Shown piece by piece: positions 7,246 through 15,425 of a stretch of 37,412 bases of DNA (its first letter is position 1; the number at the start of each line of letters is the position of its first letter). The position numbers and the translations under genes were made by a program. A model generated the notes under the pieces. It did no database searches. It saw only the letters and a program-made list of their open reading frames with translations, and was not told the DNA's origin. Source of the stretch: an uncultured Lachnospiraceae bacterium (GTDB lineage: Bacteria; Bacillota; Clostridia; Lachnospirales; Lachnospiraceae). The stretch covers positions 1 to 37,412 of the forward strand of contig CAJOKX010000032.1 in the NCBI GenBank assembly GCA_905235415.1, read 5' to 3'.

Positions 7246-8268
7246 TCAGCCTCCTCTCCTCTTTTTGCAGTCTGCACATTCACGCAGGTGCTCGCACGCA
7301 TCCAGCGTCACCGTATTGACACTTCGCTTGAGCGACGGGCAGGAAAGGCTCGTATGCCAGCGCTCTCCGTAGGGATCGATGTAATACTGTCCGCCGACAG
7401 CGCCCGATCTTCCGCAGTGCGGACATTTCTTATACTTGCTCCCGCTCTTATTGCGCGCGCTCGTAAGTCCTTCCTCCGTTGTCGGAATGACGGTGACCTT
7501 CAGGTGGGAGCAGTTTGGATCGGTATGATAGACCGTTCCGGAATCCGTCACGTACACGGTCCGGTTCGAAGAATCCGCCGCGTCTCTCACGGCCGCTCCG
7601 TTCGCAGATCCCTTCGCGCCCGTCCATCCGCGCACCACCGCCTTCTGGACAAAAAACGTGAACGGGAGCGTGATCAGGGAGTATTTCGGCTTCGCCTGAT
7701 AGGTAAGTACCAGACGGATCCTGTCGCCCTCCTTCATATAGGAAGAATTGAGAAAAGACGCATTCCGGACCGCCCCCGGATCCTCCGCTTTCCCGATGAC
7801 CTGCGAAGAAGCCCAGGCGTCTGACAGCGCGCCTCTGATCAGGTGATTCGCATCCCCGTATTCCTCTTTGTACGCCGCCATCGCCATCTCCTGCGCCGTG
7901 GTTGTCATATACCCTGCATACTGGGCAGCCGTATAAAAGACCATCGCAAACTGAAGTACGATCGCAATCAGCACAAAAAACAACGGCAGTTCGATCGCAG
8001 CCTCAACCGTTAGGCTTGCGGAAAATGAACCGGGAAAGGATGTCCTTGAACACCGGGGGTTTGAAATGGGAGAGAGTACGCTTTCCTTTCTTTTTGTTGC
8101 ATGGTCTGTATGATATTTCGTTGTTGAACAATATGGCTTATTGTCTTTGGAGGAACGGCGGCAGACCGAAACAGAACCGGAGGAGGGCACCTCCGTTTGT
8201 TGTATGGGGAGACTTTCGTCCGCCGCCCATATGGAATTCTTCAAAAATAATTCACAGTGCAAGAACAT
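7246..8268 (-). CDS. TadE-like protein with two C-terminal Cys modules
   Basis: 340 residues. The TadE-type helix FSASLTVEAAIELPLFFVL starts only near residue 82, so 80 polar residues precede it, unlike the short leader of normal TadE. The start is nonetheless supported by GAGGTG at good spacing, and no closer in-frame start codon exists. Residues 238-285 and 295-334 are two related modules of the form YxxxxGxxYHxxxxC...CxxC (C253, C282, C285 and C310, C331, C334; His 248 and 305). Similar short modules occur at the C-terminus of secreted nuclease-like proteins and may bind zinc. The modules should face outside the membrane. Confidence 0.75.
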   Translation of the reverse strand: MFLHCELFLKNSIWAADESLPIQQTEVPSSGSVSVCRRSSKDNKPYCSTTKYHTDHATKRKESVLSPISNPRCSRTSFPGSFSASLTVEAAIELPLFFVLIAIVLQFAMVFYTAAQYAGYMTTTAQEMAMAAYKEEYGDANHLIRGALSDAWASSQVIGKAEDPGAVRNASFLNSSYMKEGDRIRLVLTYQAKPKYSLITLPFTFFVQKAVVRGWTGAKGSANGAAVRDAADSSNRTVYVTDSGTVYHTDPNCSHLKVTVIPTTEEGLTSARNKSGSKYKKCPHCGRSGAVGGQYYIDPYGERWHTSLSCPSLKRSVNTVTLDACEHLRECADCKKRRGG

Positions 8269-8320
8269 CCTTTCTCACCTCACTTTCCGCATCCGGCCCT
8301 GCATACACTGCCCATGAGAA

Positions 8321-8458
8321 CCGGCCCTGGTCTGATCGTATCAATATGCAAATCCGGCCCTGGTCCGGCCGTATCAATATGAAAATCCGGCCCTGGTCTG
8401 ACCGTATCAATATCAAATCCGGCCCTGATCTGGTCGTATCAATATGCAAATCCGCCCT
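8321..8458 (-). repeat. 33-bp tandem repeat, four copies plus partial
   Basis: Units begin at 8321, 8354, 8387, 8419 and (partial) 8452 on the plus strand, with core CCGGCCCTGGTCTGA...GTATCAATATG. The partial copy is the last codons of the DUF5702 gene, so the array seems to have grown from that gene's 3' end into the gap before the Cys-module TadE-like gene. The track ORF 8252-8449 is just this repeat read in frame. Confidence 0.9.
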
Positions 8459-10022
8459 TGACCTGTGTCTGAAACGATACGGCCTCCGTTCCGAGAAGCG
8501 CCGCCGGAATCCTCCCGAATGCCGCCGGAATGGACCAGTCAGAGCAGATCGTCATCCCGATCACGCAGTTGTCCGCCCTGAACGACGCCTTTCCCTCCAG
8601 CGCGCGTTCATTCAGCTCAATCAGGTCCAGGGAGCGTTTCTTCAGTCTGGATATGCCGGTCATGTTCAGAAGGATCCTGAGAAAATCCTCATAATTCAGT
8701 CCGCTTCCGCCGCCTGCTGCCACATAGTCCGCCCGCTTCAGATCCGATGCAAGATCAATCAGCCTGTCCAGCGGGACATTCCAGGTCTCTATACTTTTGC
8801 TCAGCGGGACTCTTCCGCCGTGGAACAGAATCCGTACGTCGAACAGGCTCTCCCCGTACGCCCAGGCCAGCAGTACTGCCTGCTTGAACGCTTCCACCAG
8901 AAGCGGTTTCCCGGTCCATCCCACAACAGTCAGCGCAAGCGCCGAGATCTGCGCGTTGCAGGTCGGATTGGATACCAGGAATCCGTAATTCATGCCTTCC
9001 CGGAGGAAAAGAAGGTTCCTGGCGATCTTCTTCAGATTGGCCTCGTCACTGTATTTGCCCGCGATCAGGTACTCCGCCTGATAGCGCAGAATGTCGCTGT
9101 CGAACCGGTCTGAACAGTTGCGGAAATGATCCAGCAGATATTCACAGAACAGAAGGTTATCGGTTCCGGAGCCGCGCGGGGTATCGAGTACAAGCGTCCC
9201 CCGGTTGGCTTTCCTTTTGGACAGCAGGCTCCTGCTGTCCAGTTTCCTGTCAGAGACCCGGCCCTCCCCGAGCACCAGCTCCAGCAGCTCCTGTTTCTGC
9301 AGCTCACTGATCTTCTCAAGCGGATTCTTTTTCTCCCCTTCCTCCTGCGCCTTCTTCAGTTTTTCGGCCTCCTCCCCCTCGGCGATAATCACAATGCCTC
9401 CGGAGTCGTCCGTGCTGCTCTCCATCTCCCCTGTCAGCTCCTGTCTGGCCGAATCGACTTCCCGGTCAAAGGTCTTCATACTTTCACCGCTCGACTTTTG
9501 CTCCGCTTCAAATTCACTCTCCGCCTGCCGGATGTCCTGTGAACTGCTGTACATCGCCTCCAGCTTGCCGAGTGCATTGGCCCAGGCCGTCTGCCGCATA
9601 TATTCCACTGCCTGCTGATAGTAATAATTACCTCCCCTGTCGGTAAGAAGGGCGTATTTTTCGACCTGATGCTGCGATGCGGATATATTCCAGGGATCCA
9701 TGACCAGCCCCGGCAGCTTGCCGCTGATATCCGCCGTCACGTTTTCATTTTCCTTCACATAGCCGCTCAGTTTTGTCTGAAGATACTCCTTTGAAACCTG
9801 ATCTCCTCCCGCGCCCGCATCGACTGCAAAAAGGCCATATTCTTCCAGAAGATCATTGTCATATTCCGAAAAAACAGACCACAGTCCCAAAGTGGATGCA
9901 TTCGCACACGCTGCGCGCGCACCCGCCACACGGACTGCTTCTACGACCGCGCCGGAGATTCCGAGGAACACCACACTGAGCAGGCTGAAAAAAACCGTGA
10001 TGACAGCACGCTGTCTTCGCAT
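8439..10022 (-). CDS. DUF5702 domain protein of Tad-like locus
   Basis: 527 residues from MRRQRAVITVFFS. AAGGAGGGCGT directly precedes this ATG, so the track start six codons earlier is unlikely. A single N-terminal helix (ITVFFSLLSVVFLGISGAVVEAVRVAGAR) carries the ITVF/Glu pattern of TadG/TadE-like envelope proteins. A large extracytoplasmic domain follows, including a charged coiled-coil-like part (about 180-260). DUF5702 proteins are a regular member of clostridial Flp/Tad clusters, but their job is unknown; a minor pilin or assembly role is inferred. It lies 53 bp downstream of the Flp pilin gene. Confidence 0.82.
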   Translation of the reverse strand: MRRQRAVITVFFSLLSVVFLGISGAVVEAVRVAGARAACANASTLGLWSVFSEYDNDLLEEYGLFAVDAGAGGDQVSKEYLQTKLSGYVKENENVTADISGKLPGLVMDPWNISASQHQVEKYALLTDRGGNYYYQQAVEYMRQTAWANALGKLEAMYSSSQDIRQAESEFEAEQKSSGESMKTFDREVDSARQELTGEMESSTDDSGGIVIIAEGEEAEKLKKAQEEGEKKNPLEKISELQKQELLELVLGEGRVSDRKLDSRSLLSKRKANRGTLVLDTPRGSGTDNLLFCEYLLDHFRNCSDRFDSDILRYQAEYLIAGKYSDEANLKKIARNLLFLREGMNYGFLVSNPTCNAQISALALTVVGWTGKPLLVEAFKQAVLLAWAYGESLFDVRILFHGGRVPLSKSIETWNVPLDRLIDLASDLKRADYVAAGGGSGLNYEDFLRILLNMTGISRLKKRSLDLIELNERALEGKASFRADNCVIGMTICSDWSIPAAFGRIPAALLGTEAVSFQTQVKGGFAY

Positions 10023-10075
10023 ACGCCCTCCTTCCTTCATTCATTTGCAACAGGAATAATGGACATGGTCAAAGA

Positions 10076-10279
10076 TCAGACGCCTTTGGCATCCTTGGCC
10101 GCCCTGGACAGAACATCCTTGACGATCTGGGTTACCTGAGACTTAAAGATGACCACAAGCGAAATGAGCACGACCAGGATCAGGATGATCTCCACAACGC
10201 CCACGCCCTCCTCATCCGTAATGAGAAGATGCGCTGCCGACGCGCAGGCCTTCCTCAGACGCTTCAACGCTTTCCTCAT
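10076..10279 (-). CDS. Flp-type (type IVb) pilin
   Basis: 67 residues from MRKALKRLRKA; AAAGGAGG lies 8 nt before the ATG, so the track's 154-aa ORF is mostly untranslated leader. A basic leader of about 27 residues ends at EEGVGVVEIILILVVLISL, with Gly-Val-Gly before the V-V-E start of the mature hydrophobic helix, matching Flp pilins with Glu at position 5 or so. Its small size and the strong SD suggest it is the major subunit. The prepilin peptidase encoded three genes downstream should process it. Confidence 0.9.
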   Translation of the reverse strand: MRKALKRLRKACASAAHLLITDEEGVGVVEIILILVVLISLVVIFKSQVTQIVKDVLSRAAKDAKGV

Positions 10280-10893
10280 GGCAAGGTCCTCCTTTCCGCG
10301 TATTTTCCTATGCCATGCCCGGACGGAACGATGGAGAGACCCGGTCAGCTGCTCTGAAACAGCCTCACCGGAACAGAACCCATGCTGCGGCACTGTGCGA
10401 TTCTTCAGATGATATGCCCTGCAGAGCCGGTCGTCCTGCCGGATACAAAGCACCAGCGTAAGAAAGAGCCGCCGCCAGGGTGCAGGAATCAAAGTGACAA
10501 TGAATCTGTGTATAAAAATGAATACATGAAGATATCTCATGTGACAGCCACGTACGCCGGCGGCGTACGCAAGCCTTGCAGCAACAAGAAGCGCTGTGGC
10601 AAACCGAACAGTCTGCCGATTGATTCACATCCGCGAATGTCCCGCTGCGATGTAGTGCCGTTATAGCACAGCACGTTTGGAATTGCACGCAGAAAAAGCA
10701 CGCGGGAATCATTTTCAGAGATATAGACAAAGATCCCGGGCCCAATCTCCCGGATGTTACGTCAGGATTGTGTGATGTTTCCGCTGACAGCAATTGCAGG
10801 CAATTCTTCCACCGAAAAAAGAGAGCCGCTTTTGCCTTGGGGGTTCACACGGGTGATTGACACTGGTGGAGTGTTAAGACCAGGCAGTTCACA
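10280..10893. other. Gene-poor 0.6-kb region between Flp pilin and ATPase
   Basis: No convincing gene was found on either strand; the track ORFs here lack ribosome sites. It holds the long 5' leader of the Tad-like operon, a perfect hairpin at 10551-10569 and, at its right end, the ATPase promoter. The minus-strand promoter of the operon must lie here but no clear -35/-10 pair stood out (TATAAC near 10665 is a weak candidate). Confidence 0.5.
10551..10569. promoter_or_regulatory. Perfect 8-bp hairpin/dyad in the Flp leader
   Basis: CGTACGCC-GGC-GGCGTACG. There is no T-run on either side, so it may be an operator or an mRNA-stabilising stem about 270 bp upstream of the Flp start. Confidence 0.4.
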
Positions 10894-10922
10894 TTGACAG
10901 GGATGCCTGGATGCACTATAAT
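10894..10922 (+). promoter_or_regulatory. Consensus vegetative promoter of the DUF234 ATPase gene
   Basis: TTGACA (10894-10899), a 17-bp spacer, TATAAT (10917-10922): both hexamers and spacing are ideal. The -10 overlaps the track's ATG at 10911, which shows that the ORF must start further down. Confidence 0.85.
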
Positions 10923-10988
10923 GCTATTATTCTGAATGATTGTTCAGAGAAAAATAATTCAGAAAAAGACGAGGGGGGGTGCAGAACA

Positions 10989-12359
10989 GTGTTTATTGGA
11001 CGGGAAAAAGAGCTAAAGGCACTTTCGGCCGAGCTTTCATCATGGAAGAAAAAGACTGCCGTTCTTATTTATGGAAAACGCAGAGTGGGTAAATCGACAC
11101 TGATCAATGAGGCAGCGAAGGTTTTTGATGGCATTGTCGTGAACCACCTGTGCGTTACAAGCACCTTTGAAGGGAATCTGGAACTCATTTACAAGAGCGT
11201 GTCTGAGAGCCTGTCTCTCCCCAATCTTCGCTTTGACTCCTTGCTTGCGATGATGGACTACCTCAGGACGCTGGACAAGAAAATTCTGCTGATCATTGAT
11301 GAGTATCCCTGTCTGAAGCAAACGAAAAAGAAAAATGAAGTCGATTCCTATATGCAGGCAGTCATCGACAGGCTTCCCGAAAATGTGAAGCTGATTCTTT
11401 GCGGATCCTACATTACAATCATGAAGGAATTGCTGGCGGAAGAGAATCCGCTATTCGGCAGATTTTCCCTGATCCAGCACATCCACGATTTCGATTACTG
11501 CGACGCTGCAAAATTCTACCCTGACCTTTCGGTACGGGAAAAAGCAGCCTTTTATGGCGTGTTTGGAGGATGCCCGTATGTCCTTGAGAATCTGGAAACA
11601 GACAAGTCTGTAAAGGATAACATTATCCGACTGCTCCTGCCGGAAACGGGGCTCATCAGATCTCACATCGAAAACGTTATGCTGAAGGAGATCCAAAAGA
11701 CCTTTGATGCCAGGATACTGGAGTCCATCGGAAACGGGAAGAAAAAATACACTGAAATAAGAGCTCAATTAGGCAATAATGAGACTGGTTTGCTGGATAA
11801 GCAGCTGAAGATTCTCCTGGACATGGAGACAATCCAGAAGACCGAGCCGATCAATCGCCGGAATGATAAGAAGAAGCAGTTTTATGAAATAACGGACAAC
11901 TTGATGCGGTTCTATTTTTCATTTATCTTCGGGACGGCTGGTACTATAACAAGGATTGGTGAGGAGCAATACTATTCCAGGAACATCGAGGAGAGGCTTG
12001 AACAGTTCATCAGCAGAAGATTTGAAGGAATCGTCCTGCAATACTTCCACAGGATGGCGGTTCAAGGGCAATACCCGGATATTGAGGACTTTGGCTCTTA
12101 TTGGTATGACGATCCGGTAAATAAAACAAACGGAGAATTCGATTGTGTTATTAAGCGTACCGGTAATCAATACGACTTCTATGAGTGTAAATATTTTGAC
12201 AGGCCAATGACGCTCCGGGAGTGTGAGCAGGAGAGGGATCAGCTTCGAAGAATCAAAGGGATGGAAGTGTCCGGCATAGGTTTCGTCTGCTCTGGAGGCT
12301 TTGATTTTGAGATCAAGACGGATTCTATCCTGATCGATGGGAACGCCCTGTATCGATGA
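10989..12359 (+). CDS. AAA-type ATPase with C-terminal DUF234 nuclease-like domain
   Basis: 456 residues from a GTG (VFIGREKEL), with GAGGGGGGG about 9 nt upstream. The track's first 26 codons lie in the promoter and leader. Walker A is GKRRVGKST (29-37) and Walker B is LLIIDEYP. A winged-helix segment follows (YTEIRAQLGNNETGLLDKQL). The C-terminus has FDCVIKR ... YECKY, matching the D...ExK core of PD-(D/E)XK nucleases in DUF234-type ATPases (COG1672-like). The role of this family is unclear; mobile or stress-linked functions are suspected. The gene is visibly more AT-rich than its neighbours and stands alone, which suggests acquisition. Confidence 0.85.
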   Translation: MFIGREKELKALSAELSSWKKKTAVLIYGKRRVGKSTLINEAAKVFDGIVVNHLCVTSTFEGNLELIYKSVSESLSLPNLRFDSLLAMMDYLRTLDKKILLIIDEYPCLKQTKKKNEVDSYMQAVIDRLPENVKLILCGSYITIMKELLAEENPLFGRFSLIQHIHDFDYCDAAKFYPDLSVREKAAFYGVFGGCPYVLENLETDKSVKDNIIRLLLPETGLIRSHIENVMLKEIQKTFDARILESIGNGKKKYTEIRAQLGNNETGLLDKQLKILLDMETIQKTEPINRRNDKKKQFYEITDNLMRFYFSFIFGTAGTITRIGEEQYYSRNIEERLEQFISRRFEGIVLQYFHRMAVQGQYPDIEDFGSYWYDDPVNKTNGEFDCVIKRTGNQYDFYECKYFDRPMTLRECEQERDQLRRIKGMEVSGIGFVCSGGFDFEIKTDSILIDGNALYR

Positions 12360-12391
12360 CAGTCAGGAAGCACCGCTCCCCCTTCCGGGCA

Positions 12392-12423
12392 TAAAAAGCA
12401 GACGCCCCATCAGGGATGTCTGC
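12392..12423 (-). terminator. Terminator of the small membrane peptide gene
   Basis: A GCAGAC/GTCTGC stem extended by CCC/GGG (12398-12423) is followed on the minus strand by TTTTT (12397-12393). It lies 107 bp beyond the stop of the 30-aa ORF and may also stop plus-strand transcripts from the ATPase gene. Confidence 0.7.
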
Positions 12424-12529
12424 ATATGCCGCGCTCTTCATTTCACGGGATCAAAGAACATATGTGATCCTCTTTATCAGGAGCCCCCACTGCAGCGTTC
12501 CTGTGCATGAACAAAGTATACCCAGGTTA

Positions 12530-12622
12530 TTACTTCCTGCTTTTGAATACAGCTGCCACGATTATAATCATGACTATGGCGCCTCCTACTATAAATGGAT
12601 GGCCTGACATACCAATAAACAT
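12530..12622 (-). CDS. 30-aa single-helix membrane peptide (unlisted)
   Basis: An ORF too short for the track: ATG at 12622, TAA at 12530, 30 codons. The product begins MFIGMSGHPF, continues as a helix (IVGGAIVMIIIVAAVF) and ends with the basic KSRK, so one membrane span with N-out/C-in orientation is predicted. GGAGG lies 7 nt before the ATG, and a rho-independent terminator follows on the same strand, so it looks like a dedicated monocistronic gene. It could be a toxin-like or regulatory small membrane protein; no family was recognised. The alternative is a small RNA with a chance ORF. Confidence 0.65.
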   Translation of the reverse strand: MFIGMSGHPFIVGGAIVMIIIVAAVFKSRK

Positions 12623-12715
12623 TATTTTCCTCCATTCTTAGCTTGTTCTCTTGTTAACTGATGTAAGCATATCACAGAATTTTTTAATTTTTGATCAGAT
12701 ACGCGTGGATTATCG

Positions 12716-12757
12716 TTGCTGTGTGCGTATAGAACTATGTTGCAAGACACACAGCAA
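12716..12757. promoter_or_regulatory. 10-bp inverted repeat upstream of a secreted-protein gene
   Basis: TTGCTGTGTG and CACACAGCAA are perfect inverted arms 22 bp apart, so the half-site centres are 32 bp (three helical turns) apart. They lie 64-105 bp before the start at 12821. A regulator site is inferred. Confidence 0.45.
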
Positions 12758-12820
12758 TGAAAAGTGCCATTGCAAAGTGAAAAAAAAACTATTAAATACA
12801 CCTATGGAGGAAATAAAAAA

Positions 12821-13411
12821 ATGATGAAAAAAGGTTTATTGGCAGCAGTTATGATGTGTGTGTTAAGCGCGGCGACTGTTATGTGTGTTCACGCGGAAGA
12901 GGCCCAGACTGAACAGGCAGCAACAGAAGCGACTGGCGCACCTGCGGAATTCAAGTGGGACGAGAAGATGCAGCAGATGTTTACCGCTGACGGATTCGCC
13001 GGTACTATCTATGACGTTGATGCACTCAGCATGCAGATGCTTGTTCCGGAAGGACTGGAGCAGAGACAGCCTACCGACGAGGAGAAAGAGAAGGATACCA
13101 TCCTGGTATTTGAGAATAAAGAGCAGGATCAGAAGATCGAGCTGTTACTTGGTGCCATCGGCGAATGCAAGAATCTTGATGATGTCAAGGCATATCTTGA
13201 AGAAAACATTCCGGGGATCGTGGTAACCCCGACAAAGATCAATGAGTTTGACACACTTGTATACGGCAGCGAAGAAACGAATTCTATGTGCGTACTGATC
13301 GGCGCCGGTGATGCCGGCTTCCTGCGGGTGATCTGCCGTCCGGTCAATGATCCTCAGATGAGCAAGCTGTACTCTTATGTAGCAGCATCCATCCAGGGAA
13401 TCAAAGACTGA
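12821..13411 (+). CDS. Secreted protein of unknown function
   Basis: 196 residues from MMKKGLLAAVMM; GGAGG lies 10 nt upstream, and the track's first 19 codons are leader. A Sec signal peptide ends near VHAEEAQ (residue 26). A short Gln/Glu/Ala/Thr linker precedes a globular part of about 150 residues with alternating beta and helix character (AGTIYDVDALSMQMLVPEGL, then a helix DDVKAYLEENIPGIVV). The pattern resembles PsbP/DUF-type small lipocalin-like or sporulation-surface proteins only loosely, so no function is assigned. It is monocistronic: a dyad lies upstream and two terminators follow. Confidence 0.75.
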   Translation: MMKKGLLAAVMMCVLSAATVMCVHAEEAQTEQAATEATGAPAEFKWDEKMQQMFTADGFAGTIYDVDALSMQMLVPEGLEQRQPTDEEKEKDTILVFENKEQDQKIELLLGAIGECKNLDDVKAYLEENIPGIVVTPTKINEFDTLVYGSEETNSMCVLIGAGDAGFLRVICRPVNDPQMSKLYSYVAASIQGIKD

Positions 13412-13431
13412 AACAACTAAAGGTTATTGCA

Positions 13432-13463
13432 AGGGAGGCTCCATTGAGGGGCCTCTCTCTTTA
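13432..13463 (+). terminator. Terminator after the secreted-protein gene
   Basis: AGGGAGGC / GCCTCTCT forms an 8-bp stem with one G-T pair (13432-13439 and 13451-13458), followed by CTTTA. The T-tract is short. Confidence 0.55.
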
Positions 13464-13490
13464 CGAATTTTCCATTGCGTGGTAATACGA

Positions 13491-13525
13491 AAAGGTCCGG
13501 GGGGAATCACTCCTCCCGGACCTTT
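13491..13525. terminator. Bidirectional terminator between convergent genes
   Basis: AAAGGTCCGGG / CCCGGACCTTT is a perfect 11-bp stem with flanking A/T. It separates the plus-strand secreted-protein gene from the UbiB operon ending at 13574. Confidence 0.8.
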
Positions 13526-13573
13526 GTGCTCATCTCAGAAAGATGCTTACACCCTCTGTCCTCGGTGCTCTGT

Positions 13574-15412
13574 TCATTTCTTGCGGAAGATCCGTTTCAG
13601 CGCATAGATCCCCAGCGTCACCCCCACCATCAGCACGATCAGTGCGATGAGCGGCATCCCGGAAGACGTTAAGGGTTTGATATCCGTCTGGCACAGCCGG
13701 CAGCCTCCTGAGAACAGTACACAGGCGATGATGACCAGGATAATGTCGTTGATCTTTTCTCCAAGCTCCCTGACCGTATCCTCATATCCGGTCAGCTCCA
13801 TGTTGATCTTCAGCCTTCCCTTCATGACGTCCGTCAGCGCTTCCGCCGCAAGCTGGGGGATTTGGGACACTTTCTTTCCCACATCCAGGACGCCCTGGCC
13901 AAGGGACATGATCTCCTGTTCCAGACTGAAAGACTTCTTCATGCGGTCCATCAGTTTCTCGGAAATGATATCGAACAGATTCAGTTCGGGGCACAGCTGC
14001 TCCATCACACCCTCTATAGTAAGGAACGAGCGTACCAGCATGGTGAATCTGCCCGGCATCACAATATGATGCTTATCCGCCAGGTCGCAGATCTCGCCCA
14101 GCAGTGCTGAAAAGTCGATGTCGCTCAGAGTGGAAACATTCATATACTTGGCGCTGAACGCCTCGAGGTCTTCCTTCAGTTTATTGCGGTCTGTTCCTGC
14201 AGAACTGGTTCCGATTGACAGAACGCCGTCCGCCATCGCATTTACATCCCCGCGCAGAAGGCCGACGATCAGCTTCTGAAGGGCATTCATATCCGCTTCC
14301 GTAATCTCTCCGACCATTCCGAAGTCGATCCAGTACACCTTGCTGCCGCTGACCATGATATTCCCCTGATGCGGATCCGCATGGAAGATACCGGCGTCAA
14401 ATACCTGATGCAGGTAGCTCTCCAGAATATCCCGTCCGGCCTGCATGGGATCGACCCCCTGTTCGGCGAGCTTCTCAAGCTTGCCGACCGAACAGCCGTC
14501 CACAAAGGTCATGGTGAAAATGCGCTCTGTCGTCAGTTCATCCACCACCGTGGGGCAGGTGACCTTCCCGTCAGTCAGGATCTCTTCCTTGAAGAAGCGC
14601 GTATTTGCAGCTTCGATCCTGAAATCCAGCTCCTCTTTGGTGACTTTTTCAAATTCTTCGATGATGGTCACCAGATCCAGGGCGTCGCCATCCGATTCGC
14701 TGCTGTCTCCTCCGCCAAGCAGTCCGCCCAGACTCTTGAGCAGATCGAAATCCTTCTGCATCATTTCCGCGATCAGCGGGCGCTGCACCTTCGTCACAAC
14801 CTTCGTGCCGTCCAGCAGAACGCCGTAGTGGACCTGGCCGATGGACGCTGCGCCGATCGGCTCATCCCGGAATTCACGATAGATCTCGTCGATCTTCTTC
14901 CCGGTCTCCGACTCAATCACGGCACGTGCAACAGCCGGCTCCAGCGGTTTCACGTTCTGACGCAGTTTCTCCAGCTCCCGGCAGTAACTCTCCGGCAGAA
15001 GATCCACACGGCTGGACATGATCTGACCGATCTTCACATAGGTCGGACCCAGATCCTCCAGCGTCGTCCGAAGCTCCTCCGGTGTGAGCCCGTTTGCATA
15101 GAAATTGTGTTTTGCCAGAACGCCCATCATCTGGGCGGCTCTCTTTTTCTCCTTCTTGTCCTCGCGGATCTGAGGCGCAAGCAGATTCTCCAGCTCCGGC
15201 GTCATCTCCATAGCGGTGTGTTCAAAGCCTTCCTTGCCTGCAGCAAGCGCTCTCTGCAGTTCATCCTTGCTCTTGACCGGAACCTCTCCTGCTTTTTCGG
15301 AGGGCACATCTGCCGCGGCCGCTTCTGCGGTCTCTTCCACCGTCTCATTTGCCAGTACTTCTTCCGTGGTTTCCCCGGACAGTTTCTTTTTACTGTTCTT
15401 CGTATCGGACAT
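13574..15412 (-). CDS. ABC1/AarF (UbiB-like) atypical kinase
   Basis: 612 residues. The first 60 or so are low-complexity Ala/Glu. The family hallmarks follow: KIGQ (127-130), Ala-rich loop GAASIGQVH (187-195), HADPHQGN (344-351) and DFG (363-365). These form the nucleotide-binding and catalytic sites of the UbiB/COQ8 fold. Two C-terminal membrane helices (about 560-610) anchor it. In quinone-free clostridia the partner of such proteins is not ubiquinone synthesis; lipid extraction or membrane homeostasis is suggested for the family. AAGGAGGGG precedes ATG. It is the last gene of a three-gene unit, 13 bp after the DUF308 gene. Confidence 0.92.
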   Translation of the reverse strand: MSDTKNSKKKLSGETTEEVLANETVEETAEAAAADVPSEKAGEVPVKSKDELQRALAAGKEGFEHTAMEMTPELENLLAPQIREDKKEKKRAAQMMGVLAKHNFYANGLTPEELRTTLEDLGPTYVKIGQIMSSRVDLLPESYCRELEKLRQNVKPLEPAVARAVIESETGKKIDEIYREFRDEPIGAASIGQVHYGVLLDGTKVVTKVQRPLIAEMMQKDFDLLKSLGGLLGGGDSSESDGDALDLVTIIEEFEKVTKEELDFRIEAANTRFFKEEILTDGKVTCPTVVDELTTERIFTMTFVDGCSVGKLEKLAEQGVDPMQAGRDILESYLHQVFDAGIFHADPHQGNIMVSGSKVYWIDFGMVGEITEADMNALQKLIVGLLRGDVNAMADGVLSIGTSSAGTDRNKLKEDLEAFSAKYMNVSTLSDIDFSALLGEICDLADKHHIVMPGRFTMLVRSFLTIEGVMEQLCPELNLFDIISEKLMDRMKKSFSLEQEIMSLGQGVLDVGKKVSQIPQLAAEALTDVMKGRLKINMELTGYEDTVRELGEKINDIILVIIACVLFSGGCRLCQTDIKPLTSSGMPLIALIVLMVGVTLGIYALKRIFRKK

Positions 15413-15425
15413 CTCTCACCCCTCC

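Noticed and set aside
8252-8449. 65-aa minus-strand ORF with RSDQGRI repeats
   Set aside because: It is the 33-bp tandem repeat read in frame; the start overlaps the end of DUF5702 and no SD of its own is convincing.
8321-8458. Possible CRISPR array
   Set aside because: The 33-bp period has no unique spacers between repeats; units are directly adjacent, so it is a tandem repeat.
12440-12480. 7-codon ORF (MFFDPVK) on the minus strand after the 30-aa gene
   Set aside because: AGAGGAT upstream is moderate, but a 7-codon frame is likely by chance.
13574-15412. Frameshift in the UbiB gene suggested by its overlapping track ORFs
   Set aside because: The 612-residue frame holds all family motifs in order without a break; the others are shadows.
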